Of a stretch of DNA of 64,000 nucleotides, positions 46,223 to 57,813 are shown piece by piece (positions within the stretch are counted from its first letter, which is position 1; every line of letters begins with the position of its first letter). A program made the position numbers and the translations under genes. The notes below the pieces were generated by a model that worked only from the letters and a program-made list of their open reading frames with translations, made no database searches and was not told the origin of the DNA. Origin of the DNA: Evernia prunastri (taxonomy: Eukaryota; Ascomycota; Lecanoromycetes; Lecanorales; Parmeliaceae); assembly GCA_003184365.1 (NCBI GenBank), contig NKYR01000026.1, positions 186,001-250,000 of the forward strand, in the 5' to 3' direction.

Positions 46223-47203
46223 GATTGATTGAGTCGAAGAGCACTTTGAATTAGTACTAGTTTGCTAGAAACACGACGTTGAGGTATCAATCGAATGTGG
46301 TATCGCCTCAATAGCGGTAGCTTTCGTGTCAACACAAGTTTGCAGCCATAGTATGCTTTGTATGAAAGTGAGTATAACAATGTCCATGAAAGAACGCGAA
46401 TACATTGATCGAGATTACAGTCTTGCCGAGATGCTGATATCTCGTACAAAACATCCATTGACCGCCTATTCGTAGCCATTTCCAGTCAGAATTAAGTAGA
46501 TACTAGACCGGAGAAATGTAAACTCAAACAGAACACAGTCCGTATAACGTAAAGGAACCTCAAGATCACGGCCGAACATACTCAAAGGAGATTAGACACA
46601 GCGCCAAAATGGCGGCGTAGTACTGGAAAGTCCTTGCCGACTTCGGACGCCTGTATACGATTTGAAGTCCGCGTAATCGCTCGTCGCTATCCTGGAATCA
46701 AGTGGACAGAGATCTCACCGCCGCTGCGCCAACTCTACAGGGGTACCCAGGACGGCTGGCGAAATGGATATCTAGTTGTGATCCTGACTCCCACCGTCGC
46801 GGCATTCGTCCGTGTCACAAGGCCGAGATTGACTTTGCGCTGCTACCTTCAGCAGTCACGTCAGGCCATCATCGTTATCGTGCTGCCAATCGGAAGAACC
46901 GACGGTGTCATGTTTGTTCAGTGATTACGGGTGTGCGTTGCAAATAGTCACATTGTGTCTGCAGGTTCCAGAACCGGTTCGAACATAATGGCGAACGTAA
47001 AAGGCTGCATGACGATGCATCTGACGAGCACAAACCGTCTCTTACAGGGAATGTGGGACCGGCCGAACAGCTTAGGCAAAGCCCTCAGAATACTAAAGGA
47101 GACTATTAGAGCATCGAACTCCCCATCAGATCAATATCTTCGGATACATGCACAAAGCCTGATTCGTAGTACTCCTCCAGACATCACGCCCCCTTACAGA
47201 AAT
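46223..47203. promoter_or_regulatory. Bidirectional upstream region of P450 and dioxygenase genes
   Basis: About 980 bp separate the divergent start codons. Such an arrangement allows shared control. I could not identify a specific factor site. An upstream open frame runs into the dioxygenase ATG without a stop, so an earlier start cannot be fully excluded. Confidence 0.4.
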
Positions 47204-48307
47204 ATGGATCTACCTACACTTGACTTTTCCCAATTTCTTCATGGCTCGACTCAGCAGAGAGTCAACTTGGGCCAGAAATTGGTGGCGAGCTTCGAGAAGC
47301 ATGGGTTTGTGAAGCTCATCAATCATGGCGTTCCAGAATCGACAGTCAAAGACTATCTCCAGGGGGTAAAGGTTCTTTGGAAAGAGACAAACTTTGTGCT
47401 GATAAGTATGGTATAGGCTAAAGACCTGTTTAGCTTACCTCTCGAAGCTAAGAGCAAGATCGAAAACGAGAAGGGTCCAAAACCGCAGCGAGGATGGAGC
47501 CGTAAAGGCGCAGAAGTGACGGCAAAGTTGTCGCAGGAAAATATCAAAGAAGGAAATGGTGACGACTTGAAAGATGAAAGGGTACCTTGATCTACTCCAA
47601 CATTGTACGTCTTGATCCATTGCTCACTGGGGTAGTAGGAATTCTTTGATGCTGGTCCTCCTGACGACACTGAATATATCAACCAATGGCCCACAAAGGC
47701 GTTGCCAGAGTTCCAGCCGTTGATGGAAAGGTGCTATAAGTACTTTCAGGACATCAGTCTACAAATCATGGCTGCAATGGAGCTCGGCTTGAAGCTCGAC
47801 AACGGGACGCTGGTCGATCGGTGCGTTCCTGCAGCAAGTGAGATTCGCCTGAACCATTATCCTCCCGTCAGGTTAGAAGTGCTGAGCAGTGGCAAAATCA
47901 AAAGAACATGGCCGCATACTGACTTTGGCATCATCACGTTGCTGTTTCAAGACACAGTCGGCGGATTGGAGTTGGAAGATCGGGCAAAGCCGAGGACTTT
48001 TGTACCCGTCACGCCAGGCGACCCCAAAGCGCCCACAGAGATGGTCGTTAACATCAGCAACACTTTTCAACGATGGACAAACGATCGCATCCGTGCAGGA
48101 CTGCATCAAGTCAACGTTCCACCATTGATGAAGGAAAAGAAAGAGGGTGTTTGTCCTGCTCGCTACTCCTCGATTTTCTTCTTCAAGGCTCATCGCGACA
48201 ACCGAGTTGGCCCATTGCCGGCTTTCATCAGTCCTAACAACCCCGCTCGATATGATGATATCACGGCGCTGCAGTACCAACAACAGATGACTGAGAAGCT
48301 CTACTAA
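47204..48307 (+). CDS. 2-oxoglutarate/Fe(II)-dependent dioxygenase (isopenicillin N synthase-like)
   Basis: Exons 47204-47365, 47417-47581 and 47639-48307 give 331 residues; both introns are phase 0. The N-terminal DIOX_N-like part reads DLPTLDFSQFL and SFEKHGFVKLINHGVP; the second exon has AKDLFSLPLEAK and PQRGW. The C-terminal jelly-roll carries the iron ligands His202, Asp204 (WPHTDFG) and His265 (GLHQV), and the co-substrate motif Arg284-x-Ser286 (RYSS). Cytosolic soluble enzymes of this fold hydroxylate, desaturate or cyclise small molecules, often in secondary metabolism. Its place beside a P450 and a transporter suggests a shared pathway; the substrate is unknown. Confidence 0.85.
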
Positions 48308-49114
48308 AATTGTCTGTATCGTGGTTGTATACCTGTACACATACTAAATGTCATGAAAAGACTCTACAAGAGACTTTTTCCTGTGAGTAGTGTGTTGTGG
48401 AATGTTGTGGCGAATCATCAACGATAGTTATCGACGTATGCGGGTGTCAGTATAGCAGGTGTTCAGAGTGCATGTTAGTCAATGAACGAGGAAATGCGGA
48501 TATAAATTGTTTCCGACTCGAAGCGACTCAATGATGATCATGGAATAAGAATTGCAGAGCGAAGGGAGCTGGGGATGGTATGGCATCCGGTGTGTGTCTT
48601 GGTCAGCCTTTTTGATTCCTGGACTACGAGCTAGCACCTTACTTGTAGTCATTACCAAAGTCTTCAACCTTATGTCTTTCAATCATCACTCCAAATACAG
48701 CCAGTCCTACCGTGGCGAGCTAAAAGCCTAAAACTCGATTTCTTGTAGAGATGCGGGGTAGGTTTACAATGACCTAAAAGTGAACGGAAGCGGTACTAGT
48801 ACATACCTTACGCAGCTCGACATCAGGCAAGCTAGCGGACTCTGCTCGTACGAGTTGTTATTGCTCTCCCGTACACGAAGTGAGTCCATTTCAGTCGTCG
48901 CACAACGATTAACTAAATGCTATAATTGAACAGACAAACCTGCCCCAGCTTGCTCCGATTTGTCTTCTCTTGGCTACCTACATGCACCCGTCCGTTCTCT
49001 GTGCTTTTAGACCCCTCAGAACGCCATTTGCACCTTCAGTCCAACTACGCGAACTTTTCCGTGTGCCAATAGACGATCCAAAACCTCTCGGTCCCACCTG
49101 GCCGAACACCCACC
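48308..49114. other. Intergenic region
   Basis: About 800 bp between two co-directional genes. A CT-rich leader precedes the deaminase ATG. No other feature seen. Confidence 0.4.
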
Positions 49115-49663
49115 ATGGCCTCCGAACCGCCCCATCCGACCATTGCCGCCGGCGACCACAAAGCATTCATGGAGTACGCCCTCGACCGCGCCCGCCTCTC
49201 GCCCCCCGCACCCACTAAATTCTGCGTCGGCGCCGTCCTCGTCGACGCCGACAAGAACGAAATCCTATCTACTGGATATTCCCTGGAACTGCCCCGGGAC
49301 TCACTCGGAGATCCGCAGAGCACGCATGCGGAGCAGTGCTGCTTCATCAAAGTGGCTCAGAAGCACGGCCTGCCCGAAGAGCGCATCGGCGAAGTGCTGC
49401 CGACGAACACGGTCCTGTACACGACGATGAAACCGTGCAATAAACGGCTGAGCGGGAATCGAACGTGCGTGGAGAGGATTTTGCGGCTCAATGGCGCGAT
49501 TAAAGTGGTTTATGTGGGTATTAAAGAGCCAGAGGTGTTTGTTGGGGAGAATGTGGGTAGGAAGAGATTGGAGGATGCAGGGGTTGCGGTTACGGTTGTG
49601 GAGGGGATGCATGATCGGATTTTGAAGGTCTCGACCGCGGGGCATGAGGTTGAGGGTAAATGA
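49115..49663 (+). CDS. Zinc-dependent cytidine deaminase-fold enzyme (DRAP deaminase-like)
   Basis: Single-exon gene of 182 residues. The zinc site is complete: His71-Ala-Glu73 (THAEQC) and Pro107-Cys108 with Cys118 (MKPCNKRLSGNRTC). The middle FCVGAVLVDADKNEILSTGYSLELP and the end VYVGIKEPEVFVGENVGRKRLEDAGV match the deaminase domain found at the C-terminus of Rib2 (riboflavin pathway, diaminohydroxyphosphoribosylaminopyrimidine deaminase) and in stand-alone fungal relatives. Deamination of a nucleotide-like substrate is likely; the exact substrate is not certain. GC content is visibly higher than in the flanking DNA. Confidence 0.78.
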   Translation: MASEPPHPTIAAGDHKAFMEYALDRARLSPPAPTKFCVGAVLVDADKNEILSTGYSLELPRDSLGDPQSTHAEQCCFIKVAQKHGLPEERIGEVLPTNTVLYTTMKPCNKRLSGNRTCVERILRLNGAIKVVYVGIKEPEVFVGENVGRKRLEDAGVAVTVVEGMHDRILKVSTAGHEVEGK

Positions 49664-51873
49664 TCGCCAAGGGTGAGATTACTGTTGTACTCTGAGGTGA
49701 TGCATCCTATTAGCGAAAGCTTTTTCGGCAACTACGCAAAGAAGGTCCTACTACGCTTTAAGCGTCTAATTATGGGCGAAGAGGGCAGACACATGCGGCT
49801 GAAATCTCCTGTTTCACGTCAGGCCAACACTAAAATGGGAGCTGGCCTCTGCAATCCCATTTTCACAATTTGTAAAGATCCAGGCGGCCTCCATAATCTT
49901 CTTCGGGTGGGGGTATCTGGGATAAGGACGGTAGGCTGCCAGGTATTCCGCGCCGAACCTCTTTAAAATGGTCGCCATTGACCAAACTTATCTTCATTGA
50001 CCGTCTTACGTGTAAGCTTGGTCATTTGGTTGCTTCAAATGTCATCTCATGTAGGACTTACATTCATTGTGAGCATAGAAGCTGCATGCATCGAAGAGAA
50101 GAGATTCGCCCGTGTTGACGTCAATCCTGGAGTTCGCATACCAAAGGGTTCTGTGCGCAAGCGAGGGGTTTTACAGACCGACCTTCGCTCTCGAGCGGGC
50201 AGAGCAGACGAGGTATGACTCTGTCAAAGAGAACTGGGACCGGCACATCGAATTCCGGATCCGGTCCCTTGACTTCGAGCTTCAAATCCAGGGCCCGCCG
50301 CATACTCTTTACAAAGAATGTCTCCCAACTCGCTTCCCAATCGTTCGTCTGGGGCAAGTTGCCGCTGTAAGTGGTCGCGTGGAAGTCGAATCTTCGGTGC
50401 GGGGACTTGGTATTGTGATGGAGCACGGCTAGTCGTGCGGAGAAACTGTGCGGGTCGAGAATTCCGCCTCCCATCTCTCAGAGATGGCACATCAAGAAGT
50501 GCGTGTCCCGTACAGTCTCGCAAGTCCTCTAGGCTATGGGCTTCGGCACGAGGTCGGGCAAGTGCGTGTGGATGGCAGATATGGACTCGGACTCTCCGTG
50601 TATCATTTCCGTGCTACGCTCTTTCGATACCATCTTGATGGAAAACGACTGCGGTGCCCCATCGGCCAGCTCGACGTCGATATGGCCAGTTTAGTCTTCG
50701 CCTGTCATCATGCAAAACAGTGCAAATGTGTTGCGGGGTCCCAACACCGGGGCTAGCTACCTGAAGAGGCATATGTAGACCCCCCAGTGCTAGAAAAACT
50801 CCCAATGCTTGTTCAGCTATACCTGGAGTGAAAAATGAAGCTATTTACAGGTGCGGGCGGGCGGGGAAAGAATGCTATGGCTCTGAAAGAGATGGAATCG
50901 AATGAGGAGCCCAACACTGGTGGGCAGCCCATATAAATAGGGCTCCCGCCAAGCCATGATTCTCCTGACCAACGCGTGCCTGACACGAAAACACGCCCAC
51001 TATGCGATATTGCAGGCCTGCAGGCCCACTATGCGAAATATGCGAAATAACCATGTAGCGCGAGAGCACTCTGCCATGCGACCGACTAACCCCCAGTCCC
51101 GCTGGAGCGAGTTGGCCGAGGAATTGACACTGTGGCCTTCGGTGGATACCACTCGACAGCCTTTTGGTAATTCTTTGTGTTGGTCAGCACTGGAGGCATT
51201 GACTTGGGCGAAGATCACTGATCACCTGCGGTGACGCTTGGATCAACCTTGACATCTCCTCCGCCAATCTCCAAACCTTCGGCAACGTTATATATCGTGG
51301 ATATGATGCGTCGGCGGTTCTATACCTGTCTTTGATACGCTCGTCGGTGTTGACAGGGTCTAGGTCATCCCCGTCGATATTCTATCGTCATTTGTGCCAG
51401 GTACATGCAGAAACAGCATCCAATGCAGGAGTATCAATGATGTTTCAAGTCTCGACCAGCAAGAGGCTGACAAGTGAGGGCGCTTCAAAAGGAACCACGG
51501 ACTTCTCATTTTCCAGCTAGCTAGGTTTTTGCGATGGACGTGCAGCAACGCTTGCATGAGGTGCGGCCTACCTAGTCCTCCTCCAGATAAGATCGAGCTT
51601 CCTCATCCTCACGCTGAGATACACACATCCTCTTTCAATTGTCTAATGTTGACTTATATCGCAAAGGACATATGTGCATACATTGTGCATCGAATTTGTC
51701 GGCGAAAGCATAGTTTTTTTGGCACATACTAAGTATTGATCACTAGTTGCAACATTTTATCTTCAAATGGACATAGACGATTCATTGAGCTGGTAGACTG
51801 TATGTTCGAGCCAAACTCCCCTTGGTATTCGCTAATTATGCGCCTTCTTGCTCGACCACCCAATCATTTCTCA
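49664..51873. other. Long gene-poor region
   Basis: About 2.2 kb with several overlapping short frames, none with a recognisable domain. A small palindrome-like repeat of GCAGGCC lies near 51010-51030. I find no RNA gene or transposon end. Confidence 0.4.
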
Positions 51874-53334
51874 TCACCATCCTGGCGGGATTGCTTCTTC
51901 AATGTCAACGATTCTTCGGTCCACCCTGTGTCCGTCTCTTTCTATAGAAGTTGTAGTGTTCCGTAGCACTGCCGCTGGTATTTCTATGCCATCGAACTGA
52001 AGGGAGATGCGAGTGAGGTTTAGCGTTTCGATATGCGGAGCTCCCGTTGATCGCGAGGCTTTCCTGCTGCTGGAAAACTTGCGGTGAGACTGTGGAGTAT
52101 CATATCTGCTCCCTTCCGGTGTGGCGGACTTGCGGAATAATCTGCGCCAAGATGAGGGGCCCGTACTGGAGAGTGAATAGAGCCTCGACGACAAGCCGGC
52201 TCTCTTTGAGGCGAAGTGCTTGGAGAACTTGGGTAGGACTGGCAAGCAGCCTACTATGATACCGATTGCTATTTCTGCGAACCTATGTCGTTGTCAGTAG
52301 AATGAGCCTGACTGTGGGACTTTAATTTACGTACGCCCAAAGCCCGAGTCTGTCGAGGTCTATTTGGTAAGCAGGATTATTGGAGGGAACCTGGATTAGC
52401 TCAGAGCTGTAAAGAAGGCGCAGGATACTTGCGATACAGGCAAAAAGTCCGAAACCGAAGATTGCGATGACACGAGCCTTCTTGTCCCGGACATCTGAAA
52501 CCGCCAGACCAATAGGAGCGGTGAGATCAATAGCGAAAATTCCGAGACAACATTGATGACCCCAGATGCAACTCCTATCTGATTTTGACTGAAACAATGC
52601 CCAGAGATGGTCGGATTCCAAAATTTCCGTCGAGGTGTACACTTTTCTTGCGTAAGCAACTCTTCATCTCCTCAAATCTTACCACCAGCGGAAGAACCTG
52701 TTGCTTACTTCAAATATGAAAAGCAAAGTAGTAAGAGTATAGTAAAGTACGTTTGTCCAGATAAGAACATGTACAAAGTAGTGGAACAAGGTACGCCGGT
52801 GTACCACGAATATAGTGATATACTGAAGGAGGATGGAGACTTTGACTATGAGGATGATTGGGTTATAGATCGTTAAGTTGACAGACGAGAGCTTCATGAG
52901 ATCCCTGTCAGCAGTGCCCACCAGGACAACTGAGGTACGAAGCATGCAGGAATACTTACGCAGGCGATATGCTCATTGGAGCCATCATTTTGGCCAATGA
53001 CAATTGCGATCGAAATGTAGGCCAAGAAGAACAGCTAGCTCAGATTCGGTCAGCCAGTTCGGTACTCCAACAGAAGTAGAATTTCTAAGTCGAGCAGCAG
53101 ATATTGTACCCAGGCGAGGACGGAAAAGTCTATCCCATCTTAGCTGTATTCCGTCTGAATTCGAAGATGTTTCGGAGGAGCAAACCTACAGTCTTCCTTC
53201 AGGAATGATTTGGTTAGACGAAGCTTCGTGTAAGTGCGGGCAAAGACTGCCAAAGTACTAAGACCAAAGCCAAGTGCTAAAGCTAGGACTTCCCCAACGT
53301 GTATCGATTTCGTGGGGATCTGACTTTCGGTCAT
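51874..53334 (-). pseudogene. Rhodopsin-domain fungal membrane protein with a frameshift
   Basis: Minus-strand exons: 53334-53190, 53129-53110, 53034-52960, 52891-52709, 52641-52335 and 52282-51874. The parts match the fungal rhodopsin-like membrane family: SFLKEDYFSVLAW, LFFLAYISIAI, VKVSILLQYITIFV, CTPRRKFWNPTISGHCF, ASGVINVVSEFSLLI, FGLFACIASILRLLYSS and FAEIAIGIIVGCLPVLPKF. Seven membrane helices are expected. Exon 5 is one base short of a multiple that keeps the frame: the reading shifts within about 52480-52510, between VWRFQM and KKARVIAIFGFG. The second exon is only 20 nt. Either a decayed gene or one base error; function of the family is unknown. Confidence 0.62.
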
Positions 53335-54575
53335 GATTGCTAAATGGGCTGGCTTTCAGAAAATGGTGAGTTCTGGGTATCTCTGTTAGCAATAATGAGG
53401 TTGTAAGCATAGCAATCACAGATCGAAAGAGTACAGAAGCTTGCCCTTTTGCTATTGCGTTGAATACAGACAACATAAGAAGGGTCGAGATGTGGTAGTA
53501 GTACAAGCAAGATCCTAGACACATCTGCAGCAAATGAAAGCTTGGGTATGGCTAGTATGTGGTCGAAAGATAGAAAACATACCCAGTAGGTCTCAACAGT
53601 GGTATTTTGTGGTTGGTGAGACCCTTATGGAAAGCGATCTTTGAGTGAGTGTGATTTTCTACGTGCGAAATTGCTTCGTCGAGGAAGATGGAGCGGGAAC
53701 AGGGAGGAGCCTGTCTGTCTCGCTGCTGGCAAGCGCCAGTCATCAACGATGCACTTTCAGTTTCCATGTGATTGGGTTGGAGTAGGCCGCAGAGCGCTAG
53801 CGCGACCATCTTGATGGCGTCTGCTTCAATTCGGCCCAGTCCGGGTCAGCAGACCACGAAGTCGGATCATTGGGCGCTTTGGCTGCCCAGCAATTTTTCC
53901 GCAACGAGCAGGTTGCCATGATGCAGGATCCCGAGCACCTGTTCCAGCTAATGAAGAGATTTAGTAGGTGTGTGTGTATTGCGGCTTAGCTTTCAAGCTG
54001 CAATGCAGAAGTCTTGGTGCATCTTCTGGATGTAACAGAGTTAGAGGTAACTAGACATAGTAAATTGATGATGGCGAGGCACTGAGGTACAGTCTATACG
54101 TATAGTGCGTATTATACCTCAAGGGAGCATCTTATTTCCGGAATCTCACGCGCATCCCATTGGTCATTGGAAAATCGGCTCCGACTTCTCAAATCGATAC
54201 GGGTTTGCGGCATTTCCTTCGATGGAGACAAGCGCCGCGACTTCTCCGGTAGTGTAGCATGTGAAATTATTCCCTTAAGTACAGTTGTTTATCGAAGCGT
54301 TTGGGTATTTGAGGAATTGATTCAACTCTAAGACAGTTGTTTGCTTGTGGGCAGAAATAATTATACTAGAATGAAGTACCTACCTTACGAGTAAGCAAAT
54401 CTATCGGAAAGCCAAGCCTTTTAGATCCAGGACCCTACTTATAGTAAGATATTCCGACTCTTCTCCCCATGATCATTTGAAAGAGGTTACACAAGCATCT
54501 TGGTACTGGCTTCGTGCCTGCCTCCACTCGCATACCTTCATACACAGTCCAACTGACATACATACTTCAGCGATC
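53335..54575. other. Intergenic region
   Basis: Shared upstream region of the rhodopsin-domain gene (minus) and the CYP52-like P450 (plus). A minus-strand frame at 53552-53809 has no recognisable domain and I do not count it. Nothing else is seen. Confidence 0.4.
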
Positions 54576-56262
54576 ATGGGCGAGCTTCTCACTGTCCTCT
54601 TCTCACTGTTGCTGGGAGGAGTGGTTTTGTATCTGCTCACTATCCGTCTCATCACCCATCAAGCTCAACAGGAAACCATCAAGCGTTGCGGCTGCAAAGC
54701 GCCTGCTAAGTTTCCCCTCAAAGATCCTTTCTTTGGCATAGACGTCATTTATGACGCTCTTCGTGCCGCCAAAGCCAAAAGATTCCTTGACCACAAAAGG
54801 GATCACTATGAACGCCATGGCAATACATTTTCCTCAAAGCTTTCAATCTTGCCTGTCATCAGTACAATCGAGCCACATAACATCAAAACGGTTCTTTCAA
54901 CAGCATTCAAAGATTACGTCGTTGGGGCACCCAGGCGAAATGCCTTCCTACCAGTCCTTGGCAACAGCATTTTCCTCGCTGATGGTGCACAGTGGGAGCA
55001 CTCGCGAGCCTTACTACGTCCGAGTTTTGCGAAGAGCCAGGTCTCTGCTCTGTCGGTGTTAGAGAGACACGTCGAAGAACTCATCGAAGCCATACCACGT
55101 GATGGATCAACTGTGGATCTTGCCGATTTATTCCTACGGTATACAGCGGATGTGACAACCGATCTCATATTCGGAGAGTCGATTCAGTCCTTGCGAAAAC
55201 CAGAATCCTCTGGCTCCGACCTGATGGAAGCGTTTCGAGACGCTCTAATGGGGGCAGAGCGTCGGTTCCGTCTGGGAAGTTTCGCCAAGTTTGTGTCGCA
55301 GCCAACATTCTACCGGGCAGTCAAGCAGGTGCACGCGTATGTGGATGCACACATAGACAAAGCCATCCAAAAATATGCACTACCAAAGCAATCTCTCAAT
55401 GATTCAGGCCAAGAAGATGAAAGACTTGTCCTACTGCACGAGCTCCTGAAACTCACCGGTGATGGCCAGACACTTCGAGGCGAGCTCACGGGCATCTTTT
55501 CAGCGGGACGTGATACCACAAGTGCCCTATTGTCGAACCTGTTCTTTGTCCTCTCCCGAGATCCTCAAATTTGGCAGCGCCTTCGCGACGAGGTTCTTGA
55601 ACTGGAAGGGCGGAAACCAAGCTTGAATGAGCTCAAGTCTATGAGATACTTGGAATACTGCTTGAACGAGAGTGAGTTTGATACGCTTCTTTGATCCCAG
55701 GGTTACGCTGATAGTTTACCCATATAGCACTTCGGTTCTACCCCGTAGTTCCGGGATCGTCGCGTATCGCGATCAGAGACACGGTCCTTCCGACGGGTGG
55801 GGGAGTGGACGGAGAGTCGCCAGTCTTCGTTCCTGCTGGGACTCTGGTGGCCTTCCATTTCTTTGCTCTTCACCTACGGAAAGATCTCTGGGGACCTGAC
55901 GCGGATGAATTCCGGCCTGAGCGCTGGGAGAATGAGAAGGCATCTTGGGTAAATCTCACATATTCAGCGCTACACAATCAGGCATGTTGACATTGTTCTA
56001 GAAGTTCTTGCCGTTTGGTGGCGGGCCCAGGAAATGCATTGGTCGTGAGTCTTCTCTTATCCTCTGTGTCAGTGGCAGTATTCACTAAAAATTTGCGTGT
56101 GTTGTAGAGCAATTCGCACTCACCGAGACAATGTATACCGCCACTCGCCTGGTGCAAGAATTTTCAGCCGTGATGAGCCGCGATACAGAACCCTGGACGG
56201 AAAGCTTAGCCGCTTCTTGTAGTTCTGCGAATGGAGTGAAGGTAGCCATGACACCGAGCTGA
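54576..56262 (+). CDS. Cytochrome P450, CYP52-like (alkane / fatty acid hydroxylase type)
   Basis: Exons 54576-55671, 55728-55948, 56002-56044 and 56108-56262 give 504 residues; all junctions keep the frame. The ATG at 54576 is chosen because the membrane anchor (TVLFSLLLGGVVLYLLTI) starts directly after it; the open frame extends 33 codons upstream. Motifs: GNTFSSKL, LGNSIFLADGAQWEHSRALLRPSF, the I-helix AGRDTT (310-315), ExxR in NETLRFYP, and the heme loop FLPFGGGPRKCIG with Cys451. This set is typical of CYP52/CYP539-type enzymes, ER-bound omega-hydroxylases of alkanes and fatty acids. The real substrate could differ. A GST-like gene follows in convergent orientation. Confidence 0.85.
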
Positions 56263-56894
56263 CGGAAAATGCGCAGGCAAACTCAAAAACCATTGAAGCA
56301 GCGTCCACCATCTTGTGTGTTCGAACTGGGGCGAGGGAACAACGAGTAGATTGCCCTCTTGGGGTGAGGCTCCGCCATGGAACTGATTTAAGCGGGTAAC
56401 TCGAATGCTGGATACGAGCGCTTATTAACGAACGAATGAACAATGCATTCACATACATACTCAAAGTCTTTCCTCTATCCAGTAGTCGCTGCCCATCCCT
56501 TCTTCCTCCTTCGATCTCACTCCTGCCATACTCCTTGCTTATGCAGTTGGATTGCGCCCCTTTACATTGTCGTCTATCGCCTGTCCTCGAGTGCCGTGTC
56601 GCACGTTCGCATGTGGCATCGGTACCCGCGGTCTGGCGTCTCCGTCTATTAACGTCTGCATCAATTAGAGTACTGTGTGCGCGGTCAGCCTAGTGGCATG
56701 TCAAACTAACGTTAACAATTTTTATTTATGGGCTTCCATCCAACCGACTCAAGCTATCCAAAGCCACTGAGTACAGAGCTTTCAAGCCCCCTGGTTCACG
56801 TTGATCCGCGAGGATGAGGCTAGAAACCTTCGTCCTTGTTTTCGACGCCTAGTGATCATTGACCACGCTCACACAACGGCCTCCGGAAAGACCC
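56263..56894. other. Intergenic region between convergent genes
   Basis: 3' ends of the CYP52-like gene and of the GST-like gene. Contains runs of C around 56935 at its right border. No gene recognised. Confidence 0.4.
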
Positions 56895-57813
56895 TCATGA
56901 AACCTCCGCCCATTCCTCCAGAGCATCATACAACCCCCCCCACAACCCCCCCTGCCACCCCCTCAGCTTCTCCCACTCCGGCAAACAATTCCGCATCATC
57001 TGGAGCCACCCGCCCACAATGAAATCCGCATACATCGGCGTCCTACCTTCAAGGAAGGGACCCTCGTCGCGGCGCGCGAACCACGCGCCCAGCCCGCTCC
57101 CCAGCGCCGCCTCGAACGCCGCGAGCTTCCCCTTGCGCTCCTCGCTCCCCGGCGGGATCTCCAGATCCTCCCACCGCGACACGCCCGCGCGGCGCGCGAA
57201 ATCGGCGCGCGAGGCTTCGGCGGTCGCGGGGTCGAGCGGCATGTAATACCCCGCGAGCGGCGCGCCGTGGAGGGAGAAGAGCGCGTCGACGTGCGCGTTG
57301 AAGGCGCGGTGGAGCGCGAGGCTGTTCGGGTGAAAGAGCGGCGAGCGTCCTTTGTCGTCGGGGGAGGGGTGCTTGGTGTGTAGGTGTATGGCGATGTCGA
57401 ACGAGTCGCCGACGAAGGTGCCCTCCTGCTGCTGCGGGGAGGTGGCGGTGGTCGGGTCGTACAGGAGGGGCAGCGTGAGGAAGTCGGTGTCGTCGGCGTG
57501 CTTGCGGCAGGCGGGGATGCCGAGCTTTTTGCGCGTCGCGGCGACGTCCGGGAGGGGGACCCAGGTGGTGCGGTAGGGGGTTTTGGTGTAGTTGAGGGCG
57601 TAGCTGTGGCTGGCCTTAGTCGCAAACGGAGGGCAAAGAGGGAGGGAGCATGGTTGTCATGTACCGCGCTTTCCACGGATTGGGAGCGAATGGACGGATG
57701 GGGGGGCCCGAGGCGATGTCGTAGAACGTCATGGTTGAATTCTGGGCGTCCATTTCGGTGGTGGAAGATGCGGTTTGCGGAGGGCTGTTTGGCTCTGGTG
57801 GTGTAGTGTTCAT
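56895..57813 (-). CDS. Glutathione S-transferase-like protein
   Basis: Exons 57813-57665 and 57609-56895 on the minus strand give 287 residues (55-nt intron GTACAT...GCCAG with GACTAAG branch site). MTFYDIASGPPIRPFAPNPWKAR followed by HSYALNYTKTPYRTTWVPLPDV is the thioredoxin-like N-terminal domain of a fungal GST-like family (Ure2/EFB1-type relatives); the TLPLLYDP and GDSFDIAIHLHTKHP parts complete it. The helical C-terminal domain contains TPMYADFIVGGWLQMM. Enzymes of this type conjugate or reduce small molecules in the cytosol; the substrate is unknown. Very GC-rich coding sequence compared with flanks. ATG could also be the one 20 codons later (MDAQNSTMTF). Confidence 0.8.

Noticed and set aside
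50112..50756. Overlapping plus-strand frames in the long gap after the deaminase gene
   Set aside because: Several frames of similar length on both strands, none with a recognisable motif or splice structure; typical of non-coding GC-balanced DNA.
53552..53809. Minus-strand frame upstream of the rhodopsin-domain gene, considered as a CFEM-type N-terminus
   Set aside because: The eight-cysteine CFEM spacing is absent and a good ATG with the first helix lies at 53334.
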